From Halichondria panicea (lineage: Eukaryota; Porifera; Demospongiae; Suberitida; Halichondriidae), in the NCBI RefSeq assembly GCF_963675165.1, contig NC_087389.1:2514001-2578000 (forward strand): a DNA stretch of 64,000 nt, given 5' to 3'. Positions 45,398 through 57,724 of this stretch are shown here, one piece after another. The position numbers were made by a program, and so were the translations under genes. Within the stretch, counting starts at the first letter, position 1, and the number at the start of each line of letters is the position of its first letter. The notes under the pieces were generated by a model, which was not told the origin of the DNA, ran no database searches, and was given only the letters and a program-made list of their open reading frames with translations.

Positions 45398-46520
45398 TTA
45401 TTCTAGTTGCTAATTGTTGCACATGTGCAAATGTTGGTCGCCATCATTCACCGAAAGAATGAAGCAGTGAGGCCTGGAGTCATCAGGAACAGGTTGACCC
45501 CGTTGACCCCCCTCTACAGAGTTTTTCTAGTGGCTTGCTTCACGTAAAAACCGGAAAAACCTGAAAGAACCGATTTTTGTCACCACCTGCATGCAGACTA
45601 TGTGGACAACTTGAGAATAGTGTGGAAAAGTTGAGCTACATGTACAGTAGTTCTATTGATTGGTTTACAGTACTGTCCAGTACATGCTTGCTTTTTGCCC
45701 AAGCATACAAAATTAATAATTATATTTTTTTACCCCTTTAATAGTAGTCAGATATGACAAGACAGATATGACAAGACAACACCATTTGGAGTAGCTAGAT
45801 CGTTGTGTTAGTACATTGGCCAATTTTACCACTTAAGTATAGTCCTGCATGTAGGTTTACCTGCTGTACATACATATCTAGGATTGTTGTTAGGTTAAGT
45901 ACAGTCAAGTCAGATGGCCAATCAGCAAAAGAACGGAGCTGATATGTGGACTCACCTGTCTCATTCACTCACACTCATTCACTCACACCAGGAATTAGTA
46001 GTAGTGATGGGGAAATGCATCAATTCATCAGTCAATTCATCAGCCATCATGGTGAAGGCAATGCAGACGCGCCATGGTATAGTAAAAGCATATGCCGTCC
46101 TCCATATTGATCTACTCATTGATCTACTCTAACTCGACTCTAACTCTACTCTCGTGCTCAGTTTGTATTGTTGTACGTATTACGTATTCTCACTGAGTTC
46201 ATGAATCGTTGTGCTTTAGACTTGCGTTTTTTTTAGTACGTCTCTCAAGCATCTTTCCCTTGTCAACCAATTTTTATAATAATTATGCCAATTGCTTATG
46301 ATCCTTTCCTTGGCTGACCTGGGTGCCGTTTGCTTTCTAAGTGGGCAAAGTACATCACTTTGCATAAGTAAGAGGGTGACTTATGCATAAGACCTTATAC
46401 ATAATTACATCAGTGAGGGTGAGGGTGACTTATACATACCTATATATAAGATGTATATATACCTGAGTACTAACAAAACGGAGGTACTAACAAAACGGAG
46501 TGGCATTTTTAAATGCGCAA
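45398..46520. other. No supported gene
   Basis: A 72-residue plus frame at 45914-46132 carries in-frame short duplications (CATTCACTCACACT and CAATTCATCAG) and is not recognised. Confidence 0.25.
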
Positions 46521-46592
46521 GCTGGATTCGAACCGATTGGTGGTGAAACCATGGTGCTATATAACTCAAGGTACAATCCTACTCTATAAAAG
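46520..46592 (-). tRNA. tRNA-Glu-like relic (TTC loop)
   Basis: The minus strand contains GGTTCGAATCC, a perfect B box, preceded by GGTTTCACC, which would form a TTTCACC anticodon loop. The D-arm/A box is poor and acceptor pairing is not convincing. Best read as a tRNA pseudogene or tRNA-derived repeat. Confidence 0.2.
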
Positions 46593-47280
46593 TTCCTCTG
46601 GCTCTGGCTCTGGCTCTACACTTGGTCACAATTAATTCTACGTGAATTAATGCTATAATTATACTGTTAAGTGAGTGGGTATGCAATAAAATTGTGTGCA
46701 TTGTGTCATTGCAATCTTTGCAGTGAAGAAAACGAACCTTTTTTGTCTTGATGTGGTTCATCTAGCTGACTGTGTACGTAACCTACTAGCTCGTAGCTAT
46801 GGAGCAAGTAGGTAACCACCACCCTGAGCACCCACCCGTGCAGGTACACATGCTATGGGTGGGTAATTACAAACTAAGTGGAGGTACCACTGCTCGCCGA
46901 ACTGCCTACAGTGTAGAACTTTTGATTTTTACTTGTGAAAATCTCAACTATTGGCGCTGACCACCACTAGTACTGCACCTTGCGCACTAGTAGGTCATGT
47001 TTACTAGTAGGTTCTAGTAGGTTCTGAGATACGTAAATTTATAGTACATAGTAGTTTAGCGACCTTCTTGTCAAAAATGGCGATTTTGGGCGATTTTCGT
47101 GCCGCTAAATATGCGAGGTGAAGGAATGTGGATGTGATCCTAAATACACCAGAATATTAGTGCTAGAGGCTGCTAGGTGGCTCCAAGTTAAATACTACAG
47201 CACAACACCTCGGTGCGCATGAGGTACACGGTAGTGTGTTTGTGTGTGTCTGTGTATGTGTATGTGTATGTTCTGTATGT
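46593..47280. other. No supported gene
   Basis: Non-coding by eye. GGCTCT repeats at about 46602 and an ACTAGTAGGTT repeat near 46998. Confidence 0.25.
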
Positions 47281-47285
47281 GTGTG

Positions 47286-47331
<46 letters not shown>
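47281..47331. repeat. (GT)n microsatellite
   Basis: About 25 GT units with one C interruption near its start. A shorter GT-rich zone precedes it from 47236. Confidence 0.9.
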
Positions 47332-47333
<2 letters not shown>

Positions 47334-48180
47334 GTGCATCATGTTTACTTGTTTACTTGTTTTGCTGAACACCTAGTCTGCACTAGACCTGCAAGAGGCT
47401 GGCATCGAACCTGGCATCGAACAACAATCATGGTCGATCATTACCCACTCCGTATCATTACCCACTCCGTGAGTTTTTGCATGCATCATGTGTAAATATC
47501 TTATTTGTGTAGTAGGCATATCCACCGAGGCATCTAATTTTTTGTGCTCGAGCACTCCCGCCTTGGTGGGTGGCTCACCAAGTTTCCAAATGAGTTGTCA
47601 TGTGTACACACAGTACTACTGTCAGATGCACAATGTAGTATATTTGCACACTAATATAACCGGTGTTTTCAGTGTGTTCATCTTTTCACCTGAGTTGACA
47701 AATGTACACGTACAGCAGTTAAAGATGACAAAGTAAAGCCAGATGATGTATATACGTATACGGCACACGCCCACAACATCGTTACTACTGACGCTACTAT
47801 GCAACTGAAAGAAAAGAACGCCCCACCCTGCTGCTCGTAACTGCTGCTCAAACAGCTATCCTCTGTGTCGTCAACGAATTGAACTGGATGAAATTATGAG
47901 GCAAGCACAACGCGGTATCGAGAGAACTAAAACATTCTGAAGCAAAAAATCTGTCACGATGCAAACACTTAGCACGCCTATGCAAAAAGAATTTTGAAAA
48001 CCCTGATAACCCACAAAAGAAAATCCGAAAAACTAGGGCATACTATAGGATTTAAAAAACAGATTTCTTCTTCAAGGAGAGACAGGTATGCCCTGCGTGA
48101 ACCCTCTGAGCAAATACTTAAGCATAAACAAAAACAATTGCAAAATAGTTTGTATGCATGTGTAACGTATACGTATAGTT
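47332..48180. other. No supported gene
   Basis: Short frames, none recognised. Duplications: TTTACTTG near 47344, TGGCATCGAAC near 47400 and ATTACCCACTCCGT near 47439. Confidence 0.25.
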
Positions 48181-48805
48181 AACAAAATGTATAGGTCAGC
48201 TAGACATAACAGAAGCTAGGTGACAATGACGGATATACACCCGGTTGTTGCTGACAAAAGATGTTATTGACAGCGAACAAGTCTTGGCAGCTTGCTTTCA
48301 AAAGATGGAAATCTTGACAGCGAAATGGACACAGACACTACATCTTGGCAGCTTGCTTTCAAAAAATGGACCCCCCACTGCCGAAAGTTGGCAGCTTGCT
48401 GAAATGGACACATAAAAATGACCTATACAAGCTGGACATAACAGAAGCTAGGTGACAATGACGGATATACACCCAAAAGGATATATACACCCGCAGCTTG
48501 CTGACAAAATATGTGACATAATTATTGACAGCGAACAGGCCCCCCATATCTTGCTTTCAAAAGATGGAAATCCTGACAGCAAACAGGGAAATGGACACAG
48601 ACACTACAACCCCCCACTGCCGAAAGATGGGACATCTTGGCAACTTGCTAACAAAAGATGGGACATCTTGACAGCAAACAGGGAAATGGTCAACAGGGAA
48701 ATGGTCACATAATTTTTGACACATTACAATTTTTGACACATTACAACCCCCCACTGCCGAAAGATGGCTGACAAAAGATGGGACATCTCGGTCCACTTCA
48801 TCCAC
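48181..48805. repeat. Mosaic repeat of shuffled short phrases
   Basis: GACATAACAGAAGCTAGGTG plus ATGACGGATATACACCC occurs at about 48204 and 48435. CCCCCCACTGCCGAAAG occurs three times (48370, 48610, 48748). CTTGCTTTCAAAAGATGGAA occurs at 48293 and 48552. GACAAAAGATGGGACATCT-like phrases recur several times. The phrases appear in changing order, so this is not a simple tandem array. Confidence 0.65.
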
Positions 48806-49651
48806 ACGACTAACAATGCTCTACAGAGTTAGAACTTATTGACTGATCATGAGTATTGACTGATCATGAGTACGAGTACGACACCACACTCGACAGGGAT
48901 GCACCTCATAAAATGTTATGCACTCTGTTGTACAAGGTTAGCAAATCATATCCGTCATGCCCGATAACAAAAGTGATCAGTCTTCGAATATCTTGCTTTT
49001 GGCTATCGTTCCAATAGTTCGACTACTAGTGGTAGAGCTTGTATATCTCTTATGTACAAACTTCCAGAGCTTGCTCGGCAGAACCAGCTTGATACTCTTG
49101 ATGTTTTAGTAGAGGGAGGAACTGTGGCTCTGGCCAATTGTGGTATCCAACATTCTGAGAGTTACAAAATCGCCTCATTATTTGTACAGAAATATCATGT
49201 GAGTTAGTGTGGTGTGGTATGATGGTATCTTTCGAAGGCAAAGAGATAATATTAATCGTGTATGTATGGTTGTATGGCCTCTGCAGAGCTCTGCAGAGAA
49301 GTTACTTCCTATCTTTTGAGGAATCCGTCCTATGTCTGTCTACTTTGGATTGTATTACATCCATGGTGTGATCTGTCCCATATTCTTCAGATACTTCAGA
49401 TACCCATATTGAAAGGCAGTAGAAGATTATGCATAACTGAGTAGGCAGCAATACCGAATACCTGAGTACATGTTCCCTTTCAATTTCCTTCTGCTCAGTT
49501 TGTTAAGGATGATTATTGGGATTTATTGTGGATTTCTTGTATATGTGATTATATCTTTTGGATGGTTTCATATAAACTGATGAAACTTTGATAATGAAGG
49601 AACATGTTGAATGTGTTTTTAAAGTGACTTTCTTTACAATTTCTGGAATAC
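48806..49651. other. No supported gene
   Basis: ATTGACTGATCATGAGTA is duplicated at 48838. A minus frame at 49050-49241 is not recognised. Confidence 0.25.
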
Positions 49652-49889
49652 AAACAAGTGCAGCCACCCCAAAAAGTGCATCTCAGTTTTACCATTTTTA
49701 TGGCGCCCAGATATGATGTCTATCATTTTCGGTGAAGCGGAAAATTGAAATATGCATATTTAAGTAGAGGGGTAAAGGGTATTAAATAGAAAATGTGAAA
49801 TGATACGCATCATATCACAAAAATGCACAAAAATGGTAAAACTGAGTTATACTTTATAAAAAAAATTGGGGGTGTGGCTACACTTGTTT
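49652..49889. mobile_element. Palindromic MITE, AAACAAGTG ends
   Basis: AAACAAGTGCAGCCACCCC at 49652 is mirrored by GGGGGTGTGGCTACACTTGTTT ending at 49889 with two mismatches. The inner phrases CTCAGTTTTACCATTTTT and AAAAATGGTAAAACTGAG mirror one another too. About 238 bases, non-coding. Confidence 0.6.
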
Positions 49890-52183
49890 CTAATCCTCCA
49901 CACTGTAACGACATCGCTGAAGGTCACATGACCTCCAAACATATTTTAAGCGTGTACATTTTACATTCCTAACATTCTACTAAATTTCATCCATTAATAT
50001 ATCACGATATGATGCCATGTGGCTGAGCCACCAGTGAGTGGTTCTTGCGTTTTTGCACTTTCACGGTGTAATTGAAGGGTCCGTGCCGATTTTGAAAACC
50101 CTACCAACAAAGCTTCCGAGTAGCAGGGATATCGGCAAGCTAACAATAGTATGGATACAAGCAAGCTCACTAACTAGAGGACGTAAATACGTGTTTGTAT
50201 TGAACTTAACTTTGGTTCCTTCGGCCCAGGTATAACACCAACAAGAATGATGTAGTCATCTAGGCAAGTTTTGAAAGGCCATATAGATAGCACCGAGTGA
50301 GTATGCTTAAAGGTTCAGAGAAAGAGCCAGGTTGTAAGGTAGTGAACGCCCTCTGATGTCATACACATCACTCAGTTTACCTAGTTCATTCGTACGCCTT
50401 CTCTATTTAACATTGAATGATCTGCCGATCTGCCGTGGATAAAGTGAAGTTGTACCACTAGTACCACTACTATTACAAGGGCACAACATTACAAGGTAGA
50501 TCTCTGTATCCATGATACGGGAACTTCACATATGAACACTTGCGAGAGGTTATCACAGGTTATCACTTTGCATAAGTGGCATTTCGGGCAACTCACATAC
50601 TTGTCAGTTCCTTTACCAATGACCGCTCTAGGAAGCAAACTCACAAAGTTTCGGATCTGATTACCAGCGAGAACCAGAAGGAGAAACATTGACATTCATT
50701 CCAGAATCTGACACCGCGACTGCCACATAGAATCTCATTGCTCGAACTGTGCCAGGAGAGGGGTCCAGGAGAGGGGTCCAACACAAAAGGGTGATCAGTA
50801 GACGCTGAACCTAAAAATTGGATGTATTCGTTACCCAGAGGACAGTGAATTACTAGACAACCTATGTACAAGCCTCACCAGCACTGTCCCTATTCATTAT
50901 CAGAGAAAACAAAGTCGTTTTGGCTATCACATACAGGTGCAGCATTGCCAGTTTGCCAATCTTGTGCTGGAAGTACAACGTTTTACGGATTTTCTGGTTG
51001 CTGGTTGCAGTGCTCAGTGTCCATCTCGTATAGTAGTAGATATTCTGGATGACACACTGGCTCCTAACTGCAGAGCTGTACTGCAGTCTAGAGTTTGCCC
51101 CACCCTTTGTTAACCCAATCAGGCAATCAGGAATAGAATCAATTCACCTGCTCAGTTAATTAATAGTCTATTTGAGGCATCACAACTAAAAAAAGGTACT
51201 GATCAGATTAAAACAAGGCATATTGTGTTTGTGTCTAATTTTGAGACTTTTTATAGAGAATCTGATTTGGATACAGTCTGATTTCAGTTTTGACATAATT
51301 CTGATTCAAAATCTTGACAAAATATGTTAGTAAGAACAGAGTCAACAGTGTGGAATTCAACTTTCTTTCCAGCATCATGACACTTCTGATTCAGTTTCCT
51401 TTTCATAATACTTACCACATTTTCTCTGCACCCTGGCACAATTTTGGACAAAACCTGCTGATTGGCTGGTGAAATTGTTGAATACTTTCCTATACCTTTC
51501 TGACTTTGTTGACTTTGTTTCGAGAGTAGAATACAATGTACTGACTTTGGCCTGCATGAAAAAAGCATACCTATCGTTATGGCGGTAAAGGTTGTTTCAG
51601 TACATGGTGGGTGTTAATAATTTACCTCTAAGGCTACAATGCAATGGTAGCTTGTGATCATGAGGTCATGATTAGGTCCCTCTAAGCTTAAATCTATGGT
51701 GTTGTGTACAATTCGCTAGTAACAATTCTGTTTCCACTGCCACTTGATGCATCTCCAAGTTTGCTGTCTTTCTCCTGAAGTGCTTGTTGGCCTTGGCCTT
51801 GGAGCATGATCAAGAACTCCTTGCTGGCATTGTAACATCTGTAACATTGACACCATATCTTCAATTGAGGTGTTCACTAGCACTGGAGACTGACTAGGTT
51901 GTAGTGTACCTGGTCTGTCGGTGATCGTGTTGGAGTTGTGGTGTAAGGCTGATCTCTTTCACCGCCTTCACCTTCACTGTCCATGTTGAACTCATCAACT
52001 CATCAACTGTCTAGGTACATGCCTGGTTGGTATTCAAAGTTTGAGTTTAGCAACCGTAGGGGACGTCTTGGATCAGAACCATCTTGGATCAGAACCAGTG
52101 TTAGATCTAGTGGTAGACCTTGGTGTGGTTCGTTTGGTCCTACTGTAGAAGTGCTGTATACTATACCATGATCTATGTATTAT
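49890..52183. other. Mostly intergenic with unrecognised minus-strand frames
   Basis: Minus frames at 50871-50489 read NEYIQFLGSASTDHPFVLD and, in the next frame, AGNQIRNFVSLLPRAVIGKG, CPKCHLCKV. They look coding but unrecognised. A minus frame at 51568-51284 reads QSAGFVQNCARVQRKC. Duplications include GGAGAGGGGTCCA near 50756 and CATCTTGGATCAGAACCA near 52078. Confidence 0.25.
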
Positions 52184-52306
52184 TTAGAACACACCTAGCC
52201 AAGATTAAGTGTTTTAATCTGGATGGCCTCGAGGTTAACGTGGTGCTCGAGGCGCAGCCGAGTGCCATCCGAAGCATTAAAACTGACTTGGCTAGGTGTG
52301 TTCTAA
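52184..52306. mobile_element. Short foldback element
   Basis: TTAGAACACACCTAGCCAAG at 52184-52203 is the exact reverse complement of 52287-52306. Inner arms (GTTTTAAT..GGATGGC..CTCGAG against GCTCGAGG..GCCATCC..ATTAAAAC) also pair, so the whole 123 bases can fold into one hairpin. Confidence 0.6.
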
Positions 52307-53639
52307 AGCTGTCACGTGAGCTCTAGCCTCGTGGCAGCTAGATCTAGCTACAGTTGCTGGTGGCTAGCTATACGTAGGTTTGTAGATCCAGTAACGGAGA
52401 AGTATCTGGACTGACTGGGCATGTTCTCGACTTATTTACCAACATCGGTCCCGATCCCACTACTGGATATGCCTCCAGCTTACTGGATGGGAAACTTTGT
52501 GCGCAAACTATTATCTGTTTGCTCTTTTGGAAAGCTATGATATTCGAAGCACCTTTGATGAAACGATTGATGAAACGATTATATGGATCTGGCTTAGGTA
52601 CATCTTCGAAGCAAGTTCTTCAGACGAAAAAGCAATGCTATGGTCAAGTCAGCAATTCGGTACACTTACACTTATATGAAACAAGTCGAAACAATAACAT
52701 TCAACTTTCCAGCTTTGCTTGTGTACATATTCAATCTGCTTGTTTATAATTATGATGACATTCAGATTCAATCTGCTTGTATTATGATTGTTTGATAAAA
52801 AGTGTGCCCTCGCGAAAATACAAATACGCCCACCCTTTTCTGCAAGAAGTCTAGGCTTATTAGGGGACTGGGACTGGGCGTTTAATCGAGTTTTCATAAT
52901 ATACGCCCACCCGCGGCCTCAAATCGAGGTTTACACTTTGCCAATTCTTTATTAGTTTTTAATACATAGTATAAACATTTTATTGACAACAACAATGTTA
53001 TAAACTAGCATGATTAAAGCATGACTGTAGCTTTATGTGTGCAAGCTTCCCTTGTTCCCTTTGTTAATTTGTCCTCCACTGCCTCACAGTTCTATCACTT
53101 TTACCAACAATTCTTGCTGATAATTTGGCAGCTTCTGTTAACTGCATGCTTTACTACAGCTACCAGCTAGCTATTTATCAGTTTTTGTGTTTTTGTCCAC
53201 TAATAGTTTAATCGACCTGTTGTTTTGATGTATTTGATGTATGATGTATCAACTGCAAAAGAGTGTTTAAAGTCGATTGTTAGCGCTATAGCCTAGGCTA
53301 GCTAGTTGAGCAGCAGCCAGGTTCTCAGACTTTCCCTGGCTGAGATGGGCCTAGTCTTACACAATAATTTACACGGATGTCCAGATTAGTGGTTACATTG
53401 GCATTGCATTGCATATTATCTGTGCACATCTAGGGTGGAACACCCTCTCTATTGCTACTTTCTTCGCCAAGAGGAGTCGACTTGGTAATAAAAGATAATT
53501 ATACCATTGAATTAATAAATACGAATCAATGTTTACTAAATTAGATGAATCAACAAGCACAACAAGCACATCTGACCCGTCACTGACACAGATCCAGACG
53601 TACAGGGTTCACTAGGTAAAATAAGAAAATTCAATCATA
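52307..53639. other. No supported gene
   Basis: Contains the motif ACGCCCACCC twice (about 52827 and 52904), typical of dispersed repeats, and duplications such as ACGATTGATGAA near 52563. No coding region is supported. Confidence 0.25.
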
Positions 53640-54887
53640 AAAACTTAAAATACTCTGACACAGGTGACACAGGTGACAAGGATACTGATTCTATGCAAGG
53701 TGACAGTGACAGTGACAGTGGTGACAGATGCTCTAGAAGACAGTCTAGCCTCAGAGTGTGATATTGGCAACCTCCTTGATTCGCATGTTGATTTGCAGTA
53801 GTATCGAATTCTTACTGCTGAGCCAAACAGAGACATACCCTCGCAGTGTTGGTGGCTTGCGACAACTCTTTCTGTGTGTGTGTGTGTGTGTGTAAAGTTT
53901 TGGAGTGATACATCCCAAACAGTCTGTAATCGCTCAACTTTGGTGATCCAGGAGGGTAGTAACTGTTATCGCCCAGAGTGAGGTGGAAGTGAGCATACAA
54001 ATTGGCACACATGTCAAGTGAGCGACAGTACACAATCAATCGTTTGAATTACGAGACAAGTCCTTGACAACATCAGTGAAATCGTCGCTGGAACGCAGAG
54101 TACATGATATTGGCCTTGTTGGGTGACTCAGACACGAAAGAACAATCGATCATGTTCAGAGACTTGATGACGTGTGAGCGAATCGAATCCGTGACAGTGG
54201 CAGTGAGTGGCAGTGAGAGCAAGCATGGGGACACCGAAAGGCACGTAACTCATGAATGCGGGCATAGGCTGGTCTGAAGTCATCACTCCTTAAGAAAAGG
54301 TATATGTTACACTCAATTATAGCACACAATTATAGCACCCAACAACCAACAATATCATTTTCGTGTACAGACTATACAAATTACACTCATTGATCATGTC
54401 TATCTATGGTACACTTACACTTACCATTTATATACACAATGTGCTTCGTCCACAGCTACAGCAACAACTGTATTTGACAACGGAGGCTCAAGCAAAAGCT
54501 GCTTCCACCTCTCGCCACAAACTATAGCCTCTGGACAACTATAGAGGAAGCGATACATGCCAGCCTTAACTTCTACTTCTCTTTCATTGGCAAGATACTT
54601 TCATTGGCAAGATACTTCTTGTCTACCCCAGCAGCAGAAACACCACGACTATGGACCATCAGGGACACGAGGGGAGACACAACTATCACAACACTCAATT
54701 CAGCTTCAGGAGCACCAATCCTACCACATTTAAGGTAGAAGTTGCCATAGCTAGTCGGGAACCAAACGAAGCAGTCTTTGCCCTGATAGAGCGCCTTCAA
54801 TACATCTACTTGCTTACTCTTCAGCAACAGCTCATCAAGACCAACGCAAGCTTTGGCGTGCTGTAAAGCACTAGCGAACAGCTCCAT
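53640..54887 (-). pseudogene. RecQ-like DNA helicase copy, broken
   Basis: The start ATG at 54887 gives ELFASALQHAKACVGLDELL, then QVDVLKALYQGKDCFVWFPT (Q-motif and Walker A region, the latter damaged). Then comes VVIVVSPLVSLM, and, on the same strand, VVAVAVDEAHCVYKW (DEAH box, 54460-54422) before a GTAAGT donor. The next exon gives SDDFRPAYARIHELRA, and further down VIVYCRSLDMCANLYAHFHL and YRLFGMYHSKT (helicase C part). RecQ-type enzymes unwind DNA 3' to 5' in repair. Here Walker A is altered, a 10-base duplication at 54197-54216 breaks the LTAT motif III, and a GT run interrupts the C-terminal lobe near 53875. Confidence 0.7.
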
Positions 54888-54964
54888 TGTCTTGACAATA
54901 GAATTACACTGCTAGATTACTGTACTACATATGTGGTTTGAATGTCATACCACGTCATGGTTTT

Positions 54965-55075
54965 ACTGAGTGCTATCCGGAGTCCCCAGTTTCTGGGGAT
55001 TATGTGGCGCATGCGCAAACAGTCGATACCAGGCCCTCTCTTCGAGGAAGAGCGGCCTGGGATCGAGGCTAGTCT
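54965..55075. repeat. Dispersed short repeat with GCGCATGCGCAAACAGTC
   Basis: GGCGCATGCGCAAACAGTC at about 55002 recurs at about 16741. The copy here ends GGATCGAGGCTAGT and the other begins ACTAGCCTCG..CTCGAT, so the family has CTAGCCTCG ends. Central GGCC-rich hairpins follow in both. Confidence 0.4.
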
Positions 55076-56829
55076 GAGTGTAGGTTGGGCATGACATGCA
55101 AGCTCAGGTTGCTAAGTACGTGACACACATACACACCCTCAATCTCATCAACTCCATGGCACGGTATGCTGCATATTATTGGATACATATATGCATCACT
55201 ATCAGGTACTAAGAACGTCGTCACAGAGGGTCGGGTCAGAGATAACGTGGTTCCCTGAACTCTCTGATAAACGTAAGTGAAGAGGTACGTATACGTCACT
55301 GATAAATGTCTGTTCATTTAGGGCGCAGTATCAAGATACATTTGTACTGGGCCTTCATGGTGAGGATTCTACAGCAAATGGCTCTCAACATCCCCAACCA
55401 AACCACCCAACCACTACAAGTCATCGCCCATTACTGTAGGGTTCAGTCGTGCTCAGATTACCAACAAGAAGCGCTCCTTAGGTGCATCAAGGCTACCTAC
55501 GTCTTCAAGAATGCGAACTCATGAAGATTGGCGAGTACTAGATTTGTGTTACACTGTAACTAGGGAAGATCTGACCTGTCAATGTTATATCATTACATTA
55601 ATTTACCTCCTCCTCTCCCCCCCTCTAGGTTTGTACATGTATGTCATCCAAACTCTTCTCAACAGATGTACCCTCCCCATGTCTATTTCTAATGTATGCT
55701 CACTACCCCCAACCTCAACTGGAGAGTACATTAATTAATTAATTATGAAATTAATTATGATTCTATACAACTACAGGTGTAGGTGGCTGTTGCCAGCATG
55801 AACTCGTGAGCATCTTCTTGGTTTATACCTGTTTGGAGCGTAGTTCGTTATAGGGCTGGTCAGGCATCTCAATAAAAGTAAGTAGCTTTTTTTTATTAAC
55901 AATTATCACTTTTCAGCTGAGAGTTTCCAGAGGAAGAAACGTGGGATACATGCAGATATATGATAACTCCCTGAACATAATTTGTTTTACATCAAATGTG
56001 AATTAATAGTATGATGCAAAGCATGTGTTTCAAATGTGTTTCAAATGTTTATGCATTATGCATGCCTCCCATAATATAATTATTAACTCAGCCATGATGT
56101 ATTTAATAATAAATTTGCTAATCCTGTACGCTGTACGCTGCGCTGCCCTCCTGTATGTTGTATTAATGAATCACGAAGATCTACAGGATTCCAACTACAT
56201 ACCATGGTTGCACTCGTGGTGGTGCCCCACCACCCCCCTACCGGGGATAGGTGGGGGATTAGTTGGGGATTAGACTTGAATTTGCTCAGGGAATGAGAAA
56301 TGAGGAAATGGAAATGAGAAATAAGAAATAGGAAACATTATAAATAGAAAGATTATACAAATAGACAAAACATTATATATGTGCATAAAGTACTGTCAGC
56401 CAATTAGTAATGAAATCACAACAATTAATACAAGTCATTCATTGAAGTTCAAGTTCAAGTAAACGCACCGAGAAGTGAAGAAGTCAAGTTCAAGTAGTCG
56501 CACCCAGAGCACCCAGAAGTTAGGTTGTCAGATACAAGTTTCACCATCACTTCATGTGGTAAACAGTAGTGTCAGCTTTTTTTGTGAGTGTGAATTACTT
56601 TCTTTCCCTAGAAACTGAACCCTGTAGCAAGATTAGAAACAAGCCTTCTTTCCGCTCTTGCTACTACCAAATCAAGAGTGTCATTACTTCATTACTTCCA
56701 TTACTTCCATCGTAGCCCTTTCGACACGACGACTGGCAGATTAGAATTTGATTGGTTTTAAACTTAAGAACAAACGGTTCTCTGCTTGGGATAGTGCTCT
56801 GCTTGGGATAGTGGGATCGTGCACATGAG
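55076..56829. other. Mostly intergenic, possible small exons
   Basis: Between 55319 and 55525 the plus strand has AG/GT-bounded open pieces (GAQYQDTFVLGLHG and MALNIPNQTTQPLQVIAHYC), suggestive of exons but unrecognised. Otherwise AT-rich with duplications (CAAGTTCAAGTA near 56450, GTGCTCTGCTTGGGATAGTG near 56780). Confidence 0.25.
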
Positions 56830-57390
56830 TACTACATGATAAAGTCACACCAGCTGACAAAGTATTTGGTGGTAGAGCAGGAGGTAGTAGACAGCAAAGT
56901 TGCAGAGGTGCTGTGAGGCAGCTCATTGCAGTGATGTTGCAGGTGCTCTGAAATTGTATTCGAGTGAGATACTGGAGTCCTTAAAGTACTGGCAGTTGGC
57001 AGTGATGTTGCATTCGAGTGAGATACTGTAGTCTTTAAAGTTGGCAGTGATGTTGCACGAGCACCTGGAATCGTATTCGAGTGAGTCCTTGAAGTACTGG
57101 CAGTTGGCAGTGATGTTGCACGAGCACCTGGAATTGTATTTGAGTGAGATACGGCAGTTGGCAGTGATGTTGCACGAGCACCTGGAATTGTATTCGAGTG
57201 AGATACTGGCAGAATGTTCGTTGTAGACCTATAGCAAAATGTGAATTTTAAACTGTACACAGCAGATATAATTGTTACGGAACAGGTGCTGAGGATTCAG
57301 CTTGCGATGAAAAGCTTGCTTCTAATGCTCTTTGAAAATCAGGATCATCGTCAGGAAGATCTTCCTCAGTAAGGTTAATATAGGCCCTAA
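56830..57390 (-). pseudogene. Exons with a ubiquitin-interacting-like motif and coding minisatellite
   Basis: The minus-strand exon 57388-57275 reads YINLTEEDLPDDDPDFQRAL followed by EASFSSQ, which fits the UIM consensus (acidic, then A-L-x-x-S). A GTAACA donor follows. The next block (57260-56832) is open and consists of four to five units of about 54 bases reading VSHSNTIPGARATSLPTA. It ends with a low-complexity Thr/Ser/Leu tail. It is on the same strand as the genes at 57.7-60.6 kb and may be part of the same broken locus. Confidence 0.4.
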
Positions 57391-57724
57391 ACAACAAACA
57401 ATATGCATATTACACTTATTCCTAACACTTATCCCTAACACAGCTGGATATGGTAGCTGGATATGGTAGCTGGATATGGTACTGCTGGAGTGGACAAGCT
57501 AACGGGTGTCTCTATTCACTGGACTGGACCACTGGACTGGACTACTAGACTCACCTTTGACCCCAATTTTAGATATATTTTTGCAATTTTAAGTGATTTC
57601 AATGTGCAATTTTCATTTATATGAAGTGATCTACAAATTAATGTCAGATATTAAACACCAAAATTTGTCAGCAAATGCTCTCTGTGTACTTCTGTTAGTT
57701 AACTTGCAATGTCAGATAGAATTA

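Noticed and set aside
47163..47372. His/Thr-rich minus-strand ORF
   Set aside because: Produced by the GT microsatellite at 47281-47331.
53875..53895. GT run inside the RecQ-like locus as a separate feature
   Set aside because: A short microsatellite of about ten units; mentioned only as an interruption of the helicase copy.
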